DNA of 64,000 nucleotides from Rhizobium sp. RM (lineage in GTDB: Bacteria > Pseudomonadota > Alphaproteobacteria > Rhizobiales > Rhizobiaceae), in contig NZ_JACAWV010000022.1 of the NCBI RefSeq assembly GCF_013390595.1, positions 62,001 through 126,000 on the forward strand, given 5' to 3'. A model generated the notes under the pieces. That model saw only the letters and a list, made by a program, of their open reading frames with translations. It made no database searches and was not told the origin of the DNA. This document shows, piece after piece, positions 34,638 through 43,109 of this stretch. Each line of letters starts with the position of its first letter. The first letter of the stretch is position 1. A program made the position numbers and the translations under genes.

Positions 34638-35384
34638 TCAAAGCTCCGATCGACCGCCATCGATGACGATTTCAGCGCCCAGCATGTAGCTGGAGTCATC
34701 ACTTGCCAGAAAACGCACGGCGGCGGCAATTTCTTCCGGTCTTCCCATTCGGCCCAGAGGAACCTGCGTGCCGACACGCGCCGCATAGGTCCGGAACTCT
34801 TCCTCCGACTGGTTTCTGCTGCGATGGATCGGTGTCTCGATCGATCCGGGGCTGACTGCGTTGACCCTTATCCTGCGTTCCAGCAGTTCCGCGGACATTG
34901 TTCTCGCAAATGAACGCACCGCCGCCTTGGAGGCCGAAAGAACCGCACGGCCTGGGGTTCCGACCTGATTGAGCCAGGAGGTGTTGAGGATGATGGAACC
35001 GCCGTCGCGCATGATCGGCAGGACCGCCTGAACGGTGAAGAAGACGCCCTTGACGTTGGTATCCATCACCGTCGCATAGGCTGCCTCATCGGCCGTGGCG
35101 AGCGGCGTTCCAATTGCAACGCCGGCATTTGCAAAGACGATGTCCAGCCCCGTGAATGCGTTGCCAACCGCCTCGCTCATCTGCCTCAGATCATCGACCG
35201 AGGCGACGTCTGCGACAACAGTGAGGACATCGTCACCAAGCAGAGACTTCGCAGCCGCAAGCTTTTCAGCCGACCGTCCGGTAATGGCAACGCGCGCACC
35301 GCTGTCTTTGAGCATTCGTGCGGCCGCGAGGCCAATCCCACTCGAACCGCCGGTGACGAGTGCTGTCTTTCCTGAAAGTGTCAT
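34638..35384 (-). CDS. SDR family oxidoreductase
   Basis: A 248-residue classical short-chain dehydrogenase: TGGSSGIG at about residues 12-19, NAGVAIG near 86, and SASKAA with the catalytic segment replaced in part (VLSASKAAVRSF: the usual Tyr position is a Leu/Ser, so the Tyr-x3-Lys motif is weak and the activity is uncertain). C-terminal LGAEIVIDGG is standard. First gene of the SDR-cupin-amine oxidase operon. ATG 35384 chosen (MTLSGKTALVTGG). Divergent from a LysR gene. Confidence 0.82.
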   Translation of the reverse strand: MTLSGKTALVTGGSSGIGLAAARMLKDSGARVAITGRSAEKLAAAKSLLGDDVLTVVADVASVDDLRQMSEAVGNAFTGLDIVFANAGVAIGTPLATADEAAYATVMDTNVKGVFFTVQAVLPIMRDGGSIILNTSWLNQVGTPGRAVLSASKAAVRSFARTMSAELLERRIRVNAVSPGSIETPIHRSRNQSEEEFRTYAARVGTQVPLGRMGRPEEIAAAVRFLASDDSSYMLGAEIVIDGGRSEL

Positions 35385-35504
35385 GTGCGAACCTCTGTTG
35401 CGAAATTCATAAATGAGCCGGTGCCCTTGTTTTGACGAGGCAAACGAACGATATCGCATGGAAAGAAAATCTTTGTCGTGATGTCACGGCGGAACGGCAG
35501 GCAG

Positions 35505-36452
35505 ATGCGCAACCTCACCCGGCTCAAATCACTTCAGGCCCTTGAAGCATCGGCAAGGCACGGCAGTTTTGTTGGCGCGGCAACAGAACTCGATGTCACG
35601 CCTCCTGCGGTCGGCCAGCTTGTCCGCTCTCTGGAAGACTGGGTGGGTCACCCGCTTTTTCGCCGGACAAAATCCGGCGCGGAGAGGCTTGCTCCGGTGG
35701 ATGAGGCAAAAGAGGCGCTGGAGGACATTGCTCAAGGGCTGGACCTGCTTGAATCGGGTCTTCGCAAGCTGCGCGGTCGCAAGGCCCGAACCGTGGTCGT
35801 CGTCACGGCATCACAGGCGCTGGTCGCCAACTGGTTGCTCGGGCGACTTGATGACTTCACAAGCAACCACCCCGATATCGACATAAGGCTCGATGTCGCG
35901 GACCGCCTGATTGATCTTGCGCAGGGAGAAGCGGATATCGGCATCCGCTGCGGCCTGGGTGACTGGAAGGGCGTGAAATCCTCGTTCCTGATGGGCGAAG
36001 AGATCGTTGCCGTCTGCCATCGCTCGCTGCTGCCAGCCGACAAAGACGTGACAACCGGCTGGATCATGGAGCAGACACTTATCCACGATGGTACGCCGCA
36101 TGCCGGTGGAGACTTCCCGACGTGGAGCGACTGGCTGGCCCGCGCAGGTGTCAACGAGCCTCCTCAGGAGGGTGGTTTCAAAATCAATTCCACGGCTGCG
36201 GTCATCAATGCCGCCGTTGCTGGCAAAGGCGTTGCTCTCGTCAGAAAAGCCTTGGTCACACAGGAATTGAGCAGTGGCCGTCTGGTTCACCTGATGCCGG
36301 AAGTCGCCTGGCCGGTGAAGTGGGCTTATTACGCGGTGGCCGCGCCCAAGGCGTTGCGCAGGCTTGAGGTCAGCGCATTTCACGATTGGCTGACGAGGTC
36401 GATGAATGTCGGCTCGGAGGAGAGCCATCTCCCCTCGGTCGATACCCCCTGA
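35505..36452 (+). CDS. LysR regulator, GcvA-like
   Basis: A 315-residue LysR regulator of the GcvA-like branch (LTRLKSLQALEASARHGSFVGAATELDVTPPAVGQLVRSLEDWVG; pattern TPPAVSQ-type). The effector domain (about 95-300) follows. ATG 35505 is preferred; the frame opens to 35478. It is divergent from the SDR-cupin-amine oxidase operon, which it most probably regulates. Confidence 0.88.
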   Translation: MRNLTRLKSLQALEASARHGSFVGAATELDVTPPAVGQLVRSLEDWVGHPLFRRTKSGAERLAPVDEAKEALEDIAQGLDLLESGLRKLRGRKARTVVVVTASQALVANWLLGRLDDFTSNHPDIDIRLDVADRLIDLAQGEADIGIRCGLGDWKGVKSSFLMGEEIVAVCHRSLLPADKDVTTGWIMEQTLIHDGTPHAGGDFPTWSDWLARAGVNEPPQEGGFKINSTAAVINAAVAGKGVALVRKALVTQELSSGRLVHLMPEVAWPVKWAYYAVAAPKALRRLEVSAFHDWLTRSMNVGSEESHLPSVDTP

Positions 36453-36510
36453 CGTGTCACGCCGGGGGGCAAGGCTGTGTTCGGCGGGCGCTTGTGGTCC
36501 GCCGGTTTCG

Positions 36511-36624
36511 TTACTTCTTCTTCGCCTGGTCGTGGTGCCATTTGATGGAGAAGAACATGCCCGTTCCCAGGACGAGAATCTTCAACGGAAAGAAGACTAT
36601 CGGGAACCAATCTACCCAGTCCAT
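36511..36624 (-). CDS. 37-residue membrane microprotein
   Basis: A very small reading frame, too short for normal ORF listing: Met-Asp-Trp start, a hydrophobic stretch (FPIVFFPLKILVLGTGMFF, residues 7-25) and a basic tail (IKWHHDQAKKK, residues 27-37). It resembles short conserved rhizobial membrane proteins of the type FPLVFFPLKVLVLGTGMFFAIKWHHDQ, recalled rather than searched. The topology is a single transmembrane helix with a positively charged C-terminus, presumably cytoplasmic. Upstream ribosome binding site is weak (GAAAG). Role unknown. Confidence 0.6.
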   Translation of the reverse strand: MDWVDWFPIVFFPLKILVLGTGMFFSIKWHHDQAKKK

Positions 36625-36811
36625 TTTGAATACTTTCAGGCTGTTACTGATGCTGTCTATCCTAGGATTTACCTCAAAACAGCCGCCTCGGCAGCGTCTT
36701 TTTCGCTAAAAGCCCTTCTGGCGGCATTATGCCGCAATCACCTCGACGGCTTATGCCGCACCCAGACCGTGGGCTACGGGATCATGAAAAAGGCGTGTCA
36801 GGCAGCGATCC

Positions 36812-37714
36812 TCAGACCCGCGGCATCGCCTTGATGAAATCGATGAAGGCACGCAAAGGCGACGGTACGAGGCGGCGGCCGGGGTAGTAGAGGAACGGGC
36901 CGGAGAAACTCAGCCACCAGTCTTCCATAACAGGCACAAGCGCTTTGCTCTGGAAATGCGGTTGCAGCCAGTCTTCGAAGAGATACATGAGCCCGAGGCC
37001 GGAAATTGCGGCGTCTATGCCAAGATCGGTGGCGCCGCCGGCCTGGACGACGAGGCTGCCGGAGGGCTCTATCGTCAGTACCTCCCCGTCCCGTTCGAAC
37101 TCCCAGCCGGGAATGGCGCGGCCCGAAAAGCGGCCGCGAATGCAATTGTGCGACAAGAGATCGCGCGGGGTTTTCGGTGTTCCATGCGCGGCGAGATAAG
37201 CGGGTGACGCGGCAAGCGCGAAGCGCTGTTCGCGTGGGCCGATCGGCACGGCAATCATGTCCTGCTCAAGCCGCTCGTCATAACGGATGCCGGCGTCGTA
37301 ACCGCCTTCGATGATATCGACGAAGCTTTCATCCGTGACGATTTCCAGCCGGATATCCGGATAGGCTGCCAGGAATGCTGGCACGATGCGCGGCAACACC
37401 AGACGGGCGGCACTTGCCGGAACATTGAGCTTCAACCCGCCGGCCGGGCGGTCCCGGTGGCTTGTCGCCTGATCGAGCGCAGATGCGATTTCGGAAAAGG
37501 CAGGCCCAAGACGTTCCATCAGCACCCGCCCCGCCTCGGTTGGCAGAACACTGCGCGTCGTGCGGTTGAGAAGCCGCACTCCAAGCTCGGCCTCCAGACG
37601 CTTGACCGCATCGCTCAGGGACGACGAACTCGTGCCGCTGATGCGCGATGCCTCGCGAAAGCCCCTGGCACGCGCCACCAGCAGGAAAGCCTCGACATCG
37701 GCCATTTCGCGCAT
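36812..37714 (-). CDS. LysR family transcriptional regulator
   Basis: A 300-residue LysR regulator: DNA-binding domain in residues 1-60 (VEAFLLVARARGFREASRISGTSSSSLSDAVKRLEAELGVRL) and an effector domain. Divergent from an aldo/keto reductase gene; two inverted repeats in the 121-bp gap (37743-37781) are its probable binding sites. An internal ATG 3 codons in (37705) is an equally good start. Confidence 0.9.
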   Translation of the reverse strand: MREMADVEAFLLVARARGFREASRISGTSSSSLSDAVKRLEAELGVRLLNRTTRSVLPTEAGRVLMERLGPAFSEIASALDQATSHRDRPAGGLKLNVPASAARLVLPRIVPAFLAAYPDIRLEIVTDESFVDIIEGGYDAGIRYDERLEQDMIAVPIGPREQRFALAASPAYLAAHGTPKTPRDLLSHNCIRGRFSGRAIPGWEFERDGEVLTIEPSGSLVVQAGGATDLGIDAAISGLGLMYLFEDWLQPHFQSKALVPVMEDWWLSFSGPFLYYPGRRLVPSPLRAFIDFIKAMPRV

Positions 37715-37742
37715 TCCACTCTCCGCCTCACCAGTCGCCTAT

Positions 37743-37781
37743 TGTCCGTCCAGACGGACAGCATGTCCGGATCTTACCGGA
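37743..37781. promoter_or_regulatory. LysR operator pair
   Basis: TGTCCGTC-CA-GACGGACA (perfect 8-bp inverted repeat, 37743-37760) followed by TCCGG-N6-CCGGA (37766-37781) between the divergent LysR and aldo/keto reductase genes, the layout of an activation site plus a promoter-proximal site. Confidence 0.6.
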
Positions 37782-37835
37782 TTGTGACGTTAATGTCAGG
37801 CGCTTACCTTGATGGTCGAAACAGGAGACAAAGCC

Positions 37836-38702
37836 ATGACGACCATTGGAAAATCCGGCACATTCATTCTCGGCGACCGCGCTGTAAACCGCCTTGGTTA
37901 CGGCGCCATGCAGCTTGCCGGAAAGGGCGTATTCGGCCCTCCCCGCGACCGTGCAGAGGCAGTTGCCGTTCTGCGCGAAGCTGTCGAAAGCGGCGTCAAT
38001 CACATCGACACCAGCGATTTCTACGGCCCGCATGTCACCAACCAGATCATCCGCGAAGCGCTTCATCCCTACAGCGATGACCTCGTGATCGTCACGAAGG
38101 TCGGCGCCCTGCGCGGCACGGATGCTTCCTGGAACCCCGCCTTTTCGCGGCAGGAACTGACGCAGGCCGTGCATGACAATCTCCGCAATCTCGGCCTCGA
38201 TGTTCTCGATGTCGTCAACCTGCGCGCCATGTTCGATGTGCACGGTCCGGCGGAAGGCTCGCTCGATGAGCCGCTGGAAGTGCTGGCAGAGCTGAAACGG
38301 CAGGGCCTGATCCGGCATGTCGGCCTCTCGAACGTCACGGCAAAGCAGATCGACGACGGCAAGGCGATCACCGACATCGCCTGCGTGCAGAACCAGTACA
38401 ATCTGGCCCACCGTGGCGATGACGCCCTGATCGATAAGCTTGCCGCAGACGGCATCGCCTACGTGCCGTTCTTCCCGCTCGGAGGCTTTTCGCCGCTCCA
38501 GTCCTCGACCCTGTCAGATGTCGCAACCCGCCTCGGCGCAACACCCATGCAGGTGGCCCTCGCCTGGCTGCTGAAACGTTCACCCAACATCCTGCTCATC
38601 CCCGGCACCTCATCACGCACCCACCTCAGAGAGAACATCGCGGCCGAGAGCGTTGAACTGCCGGACGATGCACTTTCGCAACTGGAAAACATGGCGGCGT
38701 GA
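37836..38702 (+). CDS. aldo/keto reductase
   Basis: A 288-residue NADPH-dependent aldo/keto reductase: GYGAMQLAG, the catalytic DTSDFYG segment (Asp and Tyr), VTKVGALRG (Lys) and the closing IPGTSS motif. The tetrad His is replaced by Asn in DVVNLR, as in several AKR branches. ATG 37836 has AGGAG 8 nt upstream. Divergent from LysR. Substrate unknown. Confidence 0.88.
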   Translation: MTTIGKSGTFILGDRAVNRLGYGAMQLAGKGVFGPPRDRAEAVAVLREAVESGVNHIDTSDFYGPHVTNQIIREALHPYSDDLVIVTKVGALRGTDASWNPAFSRQELTQAVHDNLRNLGLDVLDVVNLRAMFDVHGPAEGSLDEPLEVLAELKRQGLIRHVGLSNVTAKQIDDGKAITDIACVQNQYNLAHRGDDALIDKLAADGIAYVPFFPLGGFSPLQSSTLSDVATRLGATPMQVALAWLLKRSPNILLIPGTSSRTHLRENIAAESVELPDDALSQLENMAA

Positions 38703-38850
38703 GAAACACAAACCGGGCAGCGCGGGTGATGGCTCGCACCTCTCCGTGCTGTCCGGATAATATGCCCGATTGTGTCGCGGTCCGTTCCTCAGTGACGAGG
38801 AGGCTGATAAGCAATGCCGACGTCAGGAATTCTGTTCAGATGGAATCGGC

Positions 38851-39303
38851 ATGCTCGCACCAACGCTCCGCACTTTGAGGAACATATCGCTCGCTCACCT
38901 CGCGGGAGCCTACGTAACGCTGCTGGTTTTTTTCATGGCAGGCGCTTCGGTTCCGGATCAGGTGTTGAAATCACCGTTGATAGCGTGGATGATGTTGCCA
39001 GTCATCTACCCGATTACGTTACCGTTGGTTGTGCCTTTCGCCGTATTGTCGCTTTTCATCATCAACAGGTACCGCCTTCAGGCTCGTTGGACTTTCACGC
39101 TGGCAGGTGCGGTATCGGGATTATGCTCGGTCCTGCTCATTGGGTATTTCATGCCCGGTTTCTGGAAAGAGGGCCCCTATATTCTTTGTATCTCGGCAAC
39201 CGTGGGCGGCGCCGTTGCAGGGCAGATATTCAAGCTGGCGACGGGTTCTGCCTCGCGCCGACGAGGGCGTGAAAGATTTGTGGCTGATGAAAACTTTAGC
39301 TGA
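38851..39303 (+). CDS. hypothetical four-segment membrane protein
   Basis: A 150-residue protein with about four membrane stretches (near residues 13-30, 41-65, 78-98, 104-125) and a basic C-terminal tail (RRRGRERF). No family recognised. ATG 38851 starts just before the first hydrophobic stretch. Its last 8 bases overlap the end of the convergent membrane protein gene at 39296. Confidence 0.55.
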   Translation: MLAPTLRTLRNISLAHLAGAYVTLLVFFMAGASVPDQVLKSPLIAWMMLPVIYPITLPLVVPFAVLSLFIINRYRLQARWTFTLAGAVSGLCSVLLIGYFMPGFWKEGPYILCISATVGGAVAGQIFKLATGSASRRRGRERFVADENFS

Positions 39304-39580
39304 GCCATGGAGAGACTGCGACAAGGCAAAGTGTGACAGATGCACCCCATTGGACATACTGAAGCGTTTTGATTCGGGCAGTGGATGCACCGCGAACGGC
39401 AGTGCGGAGACCCACGACCAGCATGACCAGCGCCAGGGGTAAACCGAAGAACAGATAAACTAACTCTGGATAGGACTCGTTCGGGCGTCCCATTTCTTGC
39501 CAGGCCAGTGGTGTGAACGAGAGCACCGCCATCACCAAGACGCAAACCGCGCCGAGAACTACTCCAATATAACGCGACAC
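39296..39580 (-). CDS. small membrane protein
   Basis: A 94-residue protein with three hydrophobic stretches (about residues 5-28, 40-60, 74-93) linked by a conserved-looking polar loop (WQEMGRPNESYPELVYLFFGLP). The start is GTG 39580 with GGAG 6 nt upstream. Convergent with and overlapping the gene ending at 39303. Function unknown. Confidence 0.55.
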   Translation of the reverse strand: MSRYIGVVLGAVCVLVMAVLSFTPLAWQEMGRPNESYPELVYLFFGLPLALVMLVVGLRTAVRGASTARIKTLQYVQWGASVTLCLVAVSPWLS

Positions 39581-39690
39581 TGCACGCTCCGATGCCCGGT
39601 GAAAATATTTCCCTGTGATTATAGAGGCTTGGTGACGGCGTCAATTTCGACACGAGCCCCGCCGCCTCCTCCCTTCGCCGCATCATGCGG

Positions 39691-40023
39691 CTAATCAACC
39701 TCTTTCGTTCCCCACGCATAATGCTCCACAATGCCCTGCTGGTTGCGGATGAGGTGGCCGGCCAGAATGGGGTCGCCGCCTTTCATGGTTTCGGCATCCG
39801 CGCCGCACAGATGCAGGAACATGCGCTGGTGGAGGACGGCGGCGAAATAGTCCTGGGGTGGCGGGGGTTGCGTTGCTTCCTCGCTTTTCCATCCTTCCGA
39901 TACCTGCGTCGTCGCATCTTCCAGCGCCTTCAGAACCTCAGCCATCATGCCTTCGGTGGCCCGTTCGATGAGGTCGTTGATGTGCCTTTCGGCGGGCGTG
40001 AGGACGGGGCAGGAATTGCTCAT
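39691..40023 (-). CDS. hypothetical protein
   Basis: A 110-residue soluble, acidic protein with a long helix at the N-terminus (RHINDLIERATEGMMAEVLKALEDATTQV) and a Pro-rich linker (ATQPPPPQDYFAAVLHQR). No family recognised. ATG 40023 is preferred over 40038. Located on the opposite strand to the downstream TetR gene. Confidence 0.55.
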   Translation of the reverse strand: MSNSCPVLTPAERHINDLIERATEGMMAEVLKALEDATTQVSEGWKSEEATQPPPPQDYFAAVLHQRMFLHLCGADAETMKGGDPILAGHLIRNQQGIVEHYAWGTKEVD

Positions 40024-40162
40024 GCGAAGATCTCCCATAGACGTGCGTGCTGTTCTGACTTGGCTTCACCTTAGAGGAGAATGTGTCGGTTTTGGGCGGT
40101 GGGCTGGTGGAGTTATACCGGATGAGAATTTTACCACTGCCCTCAAACCCGATCCAAAATAG

Positions 40163-40184
40163 TTATTGACCGATCTATCAATAA
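40163..40184. promoter_or_regulatory. TetR operator 1 (tetR promoter)
   Basis: 22-bp palindromic site with perfect 7-bp arms TTATTGA-N8-TCAATAA, 16 bp upstream of the TetR start codon. A second site of the same pattern, reversed, is at 40837-40858. Confidence 0.75.
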
Positions 40185-40200
40185 TGGATATCCAGTCAGC

Positions 40201-40782
40201 ATGGCTAGACCGAGAGAATTTGATCGTGATGCGGCGCTGGACAGTGCCTTGCGGGTGTTTTGGGCAAAGGGTTTTGCTGCGACATCGACCGATGATTTGC
40301 TGGGCGCGATGGGGATCGGCAGGCAGAGCCTGTATGGTGCGTTTGGCGACAAGCGTACGCTTTATCTGGAGGCACTGGATACCTATCAGCGGCGCACGGT
40401 ATCGGGTCACCTGAAAAGGTTGAGCGATGCCGCCTCGCCTCTGCAGGGCATCGAAGACCTGCTGACCGGGCTGATCGCGGAAGATGAAAACGAGCGGGTG
40501 CTGGGCTGCATGGGCGTCGGTTCACTCGGCGAGTTCGGCATTACCGATGCGGAACTGAATGAGCGGCGTGGCAAATCCAGCCAGGTGCTCGACACGCGCA
40601 TTGCCGAGCGTATCCGGCAGGGTCAGGCGTCGGGAGACATAGACCCAGCCCTTGATCCCGCCGAGGCATCCGCATTCGTGCAGATGACGATGACGGGGCT
40701 GCAGCTTGCGGCGCGCAGTGGTGCCGCAGCCGCCGATCTCAAGGCCATGGCGCGCTTTGCCGCGCAACGCCTGACACCATGA
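40201..40782 (+). CDS. TetR/AcrR family transcriptional regulator
   Basis: A 193-residue repressor of the QacR/YcdC-like branch: HTH at residues about 10-50 (ALDSALRVFWAKGFAATSTDDLLGAMGIGRQSLYGAFGDK), then a ligand domain with the LxGCMGVGSLGEF region typical of TetR_C-type families. Its operator-like palindrome lies upstream and is repeated before the SDR gene at 40870, so it represses itself and that gene. A terminator separates the two genes. Confidence 0.92.
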   Translation: MARPREFDRDAALDSALRVFWAKGFAATSTDDLLGAMGIGRQSLYGAFGDKRTLYLEALDTYQRRTVSGHLKRLSDAASPLQGIEDLLTGLIAEDENERVLGCMGVGSLGEFGITDAELNERRGKSSQVLDTRIAERIRQGQASGDIDPALDPAEASAFVQMTMTGLQLAARSGAAAADLKAMARFAAQRLTP

Positions 40783-40804
40783 GACCGTAAGACACCGAAA
40801 CTGG

Positions 40805-40826
40805 CCTCCCGCGACAGGAGGTTTTT
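40805..40826 (+). terminator. rho-independent terminator after tetR
   Basis: Stem CCTCC / GGAGG with a 7-nt loop and a following TTTTTAT run, 22 bp after the tetR stop. Confidence 0.75.
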
Positions 40827-40836
40827 ATATGCTTAA

Positions 40837-40858
40837 TTATGGATCGATCAGTCAATAA
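40837..40858. promoter_or_regulatory. TetR operator 2 (SDR promoter)
   Basis: The reverse complement of this 22-bp site matches the 40163-40184 site in 19 of 22 positions (TTATTGAC-GATC-ATC-ATAA framework). It ends 11 bp before the SDR start codon. Confidence 0.75.
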
Positions 40859-40869
40859 AGGAGACGATC

Positions 40870-41601
40870 ATGACGACAGGTGAACGCAGGACGGCCCTCG
40901 TTTTTGGCGGCGCACGCGGCATTGGCGCTGCGGCAGTGGAAAGACTGGTGAAGGATGGTTTCGACACCGCCTTCACCTATGTCTCGCGGCCCGATAGCGC
41001 CAATGAACTCGTGGCGAAACTGCAGGCTGCCGGTGGTCGCGCCGCTGCCATTGAGGCCGATAGCGGCGATCCCTCGGCCATCCGCGCCGCCGTGGCAAAG
41101 ACGGTCGATCTTTTCGGGCCGTTGGATGCCGTTGTCGTCAATGCCGGAATTCTGCGCCTCAACACGGTTGAGGATGTCAGCCTCGAGGAGCTGGATCAGA
41201 TGCTGGATATCAATGTCCGGGGTGTATTTCTGTCCATTCAGGCGGCTGTGCTGCATATCAGGGATGGAGGACGCATCATCACCATCGGCTCCAATGTGGC
41301 AATCAGCACCGGTCATCGCGGTTCCAGCGTCTACCAGTTCACCAAGACAGCGGTTGCGGCAATGGTGAAGGGTATCGCGCTCGATCTTGCGCCACGCCGC
41401 ATCACCGTCAACAACATCCAGCCCGGCCCGACCAACACGGATATGACCTCCGATCTGGTGGCGATGCTGTCGGAGAAAAGCCCTCTGAAACGCGTCGCCG
41501 ACCCTGCCGAGATTGCCGGCGTTGTGGCCTATCTCGCCAGCCCCGCCTCGTCCTATATGACCGGTTCAAGCCTGACCATCGATGGCGGCCTGACACTTTG
41601 A
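40870..41601 (+). CDS. SDR family oxidoreductase
   Basis: A 243-residue short-chain dehydrogenase: FGGARGIG at about residues 13-20, VVNAGILRL near 90, SSVYQFTKTAVA with the catalytic Tyr and Lys (about 152-157) and MTGSSLTIDGGLTL at the end. It has AGGAG 9 nt before the ATG. Controlled by the adjacent TetR through the shared operator. Substrate unknown. Confidence 0.9.
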   Translation: MTTGERRTALVFGGARGIGAAAVERLVKDGFDTAFTYVSRPDSANELVAKLQAAGGRAAAIEADSGDPSAIRAAVAKTVDLFGPLDAVVVNAGILRLNTVEDVSLEELDQMLDINVRGVFLSIQAAVLHIRDGGRIITIGSNVAISTGHRGSSVYQFTKTAVAAMVKGIALDLAPRRITVNNIQPGPTNTDMTSDLVAMLSEKSPLKRVADPAEIAGVVAYLASPASSYMTGSSLTIDGGLTL

Positions 41602-41628
41602 TCGGCCACCGGCACGCGGCAATCCCTA

Positions 41629-41779
41629 GCGCCTGTCAAAAAAAATCGGCAGGCGCCGGAACCGAATGTCGCGATGCGCATTGATTAGCCGGACAAGCCT
41701 CCCCCTCTTTGTCCATCCTGCCCGCAATTTTGCGGGTCTCGGCACCCCTTGAGACCCTCCCGTCGGAGGGTTTCTTTTT
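41629..41779 (+). other. hairpin cluster, possible small RNA with terminator
   Basis: Three stem-loops in 150 bp between convergent genes: GCGCCTG / CAGGCGC (41629-41656, A-rich loop), CCCGCAA / TTGCGGG (41721-41736), and ACCCTCC-CGTC-GGAGGGT followed by TTTCTTTTT (41754-41779), a good terminator. They may terminate the SDR transcript or belong to an independent RNA. Confidence 0.45.
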
Positions 41780-41791
41780 GAGTTTTGCCCG

Positions 41792-42313
41792 TCACGCCCC
41801 ATCCAGCAGAATGGCCATGCAGATGGTATCGCTGAATTGCCCGTCCACGCAGACACTACGTTTGAGCAGCCCCTCTTTCACGAAGCCGACCTTTTCATAA
41901 AGCGCGATGGCGTTGGTATTATCGGAGCGGACGGAGAGCTCGACACGAAGAAAACCTTCGTCGCGCGCCCTGCCCAGAGCCGCGGTCATCAGCCGATGCC
42001 CGATCCCCTTCCCGCGAAATTCAGGAATGATGCCCATGCCAAGGCTTCCGCGATGGGCGTGCGAGGGAAAGAAATGCCGCGAGATATCACACCAGCCGAC
42101 CACGCGGTCTGCCGCCACCGCGACCATGTGAGGATTGCGTTGCTCGATCATTCCGAGAACGAAGTCGCGCGTTTGCGGCAGAGGAAACGCCTCGAACATC
42201 GTCAGATATTTCCGTTCCCGTGCAACCGTATCGAGCGCGTGGTGATATCCCTCGATATGGTCGGGGGTAATCGACGTGATGTCGATCTGCCCCAGGGCAT
42301 GTGTATCGGCCAT
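41792..42313 (-). CDS. GNAT family N-acetyltransferase
   Basis: About 173 residues of GNAT fold: VVGWCDISRHFFP, the acetyl-CoA loop GMGIIPEFRGKGIGHRLMTAAL and RSDNTNAIALYEKVGFVKEG. Substrate unknown. ATG 42313 (GAGGGTGG upstream) is preferred; an ATG at 42331 adds six residues. Confidence 0.85.
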   Translation of the reverse strand: MADTHALGQIDITSITPDHIEGYHHALDTVARERKYLTMFEAFPLPQTRDFVLGMIEQRNPHMVAVAADRVVGWCDISRHFFPSHAHRGSLGMGIIPEFRGKGIGHRLMTAALGRARDEGFLRVELSVRSDNTNAIALYEKVGFVKEGLLKRSVCVDGQFSDTICMAILLDGA

Positions 42314-42402
42314 GTCCACCCTCATTGGCATGTCGCAAAATCCTGCCGCAAGGTTAGTGGTGAAATTTCAGGCGATCAATGTGCGATGCAGCCGCCTCCC
42401 GC

Positions 42403-42933
42403 CTAATGGGATATCCGGCATTTCGACAGAATGTCATCCACGACGGCAGCCAGCGGCACTGTCGCATCGATATCGATGGCGTTGCGGGGAATGTCTTCCT
42501 TGCTGGCCAGCAGTTGCAGCACGAATGTCCGCTCATCCGGCCTGCCGCCAAACTCGTCGTCCGGGCGCACGGCCAGCCGCTGTATCAGGGTTTCGGCATC
42601 GAGACTGAGGACGAACACGCCATCGAACAGGTCGATGAAGTGATCGAAGTTTCTGGAGCCGCCGCAAAAGAACGACACGTAACGGCTCTTGTCGGCAATC
42701 AGCGATGTTACCTTGGCGACATCCCACAGGTGGTGGCGATGGGTGAAGGCGAAGTCGGCGCGATTGTGCTCCAGGGCCGAAAGATCGATAGGCTCTCCCG
42801 TGGCGGGATCGCCCTTGTAGGTCAGTTCCCGGTCGCCATGCACGACATGGTAACCGCGCCGCTGCAGCTCCGTGGCGACGGAGGTTTTTCCCGCGCCCGA
42901 TACGCCTTCGATGAGGTAGTTGCGGATACCCAT
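42403..42933 (-). CDS. P-loop kinase-like protein
   Basis: A 176-residue P-loop nucleotide-binding protein: Walker A EGVSGAGKTSVATEL at residues about 9-23, HGDREL, HHLWDVAKV and VFVLSLDAETLIQRLAVRP. Resembles small adenylate-kinase-like or nucleoside kinase-like proteins; substrate unknown. ATG 42933 chosen. Divergent from the small gene at 43110. Confidence 0.82.
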   Translation of the reverse strand: MGIRNYLIEGVSGAGKTSVATELQRRGYHVVHGDRELTYKGDPATGEPIDLSALEHNRADFAFTHRHHLWDVAKVTSLIADKSRYVSFFCGGSRNFDHFIDLFDGVFVLSLDAETLIQRLAVRPDDEFGGRPDERTFVLQLLASKEDIPRNAIDIDATVPLAAVVDDILSKCRISH

Positions 42934-43109
42934 ATCGCCTCGTCTCAAAAACAGCGGTTCTGTTCTCCAGCCAGGATCTTTGCCATGACTGTCGGCCGAA
43001 CATGCTTCAGCTTTATGACGCCGCGTTCAACGCATTTCTCGCAAAACTGGCGTTGACCGTTCTCATTCCTGAGGCGACACTCCGGCCAGTCACAGGATGG
43101 GAGGAACAG

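Noticed and set aside
36380-36610. 76-residue minus-strand frame overlapping the LysR 3' end
   Set aside because: It is a different frame from the 37-residue microprotein, which has membrane-protein composition; the longer frame looks random.
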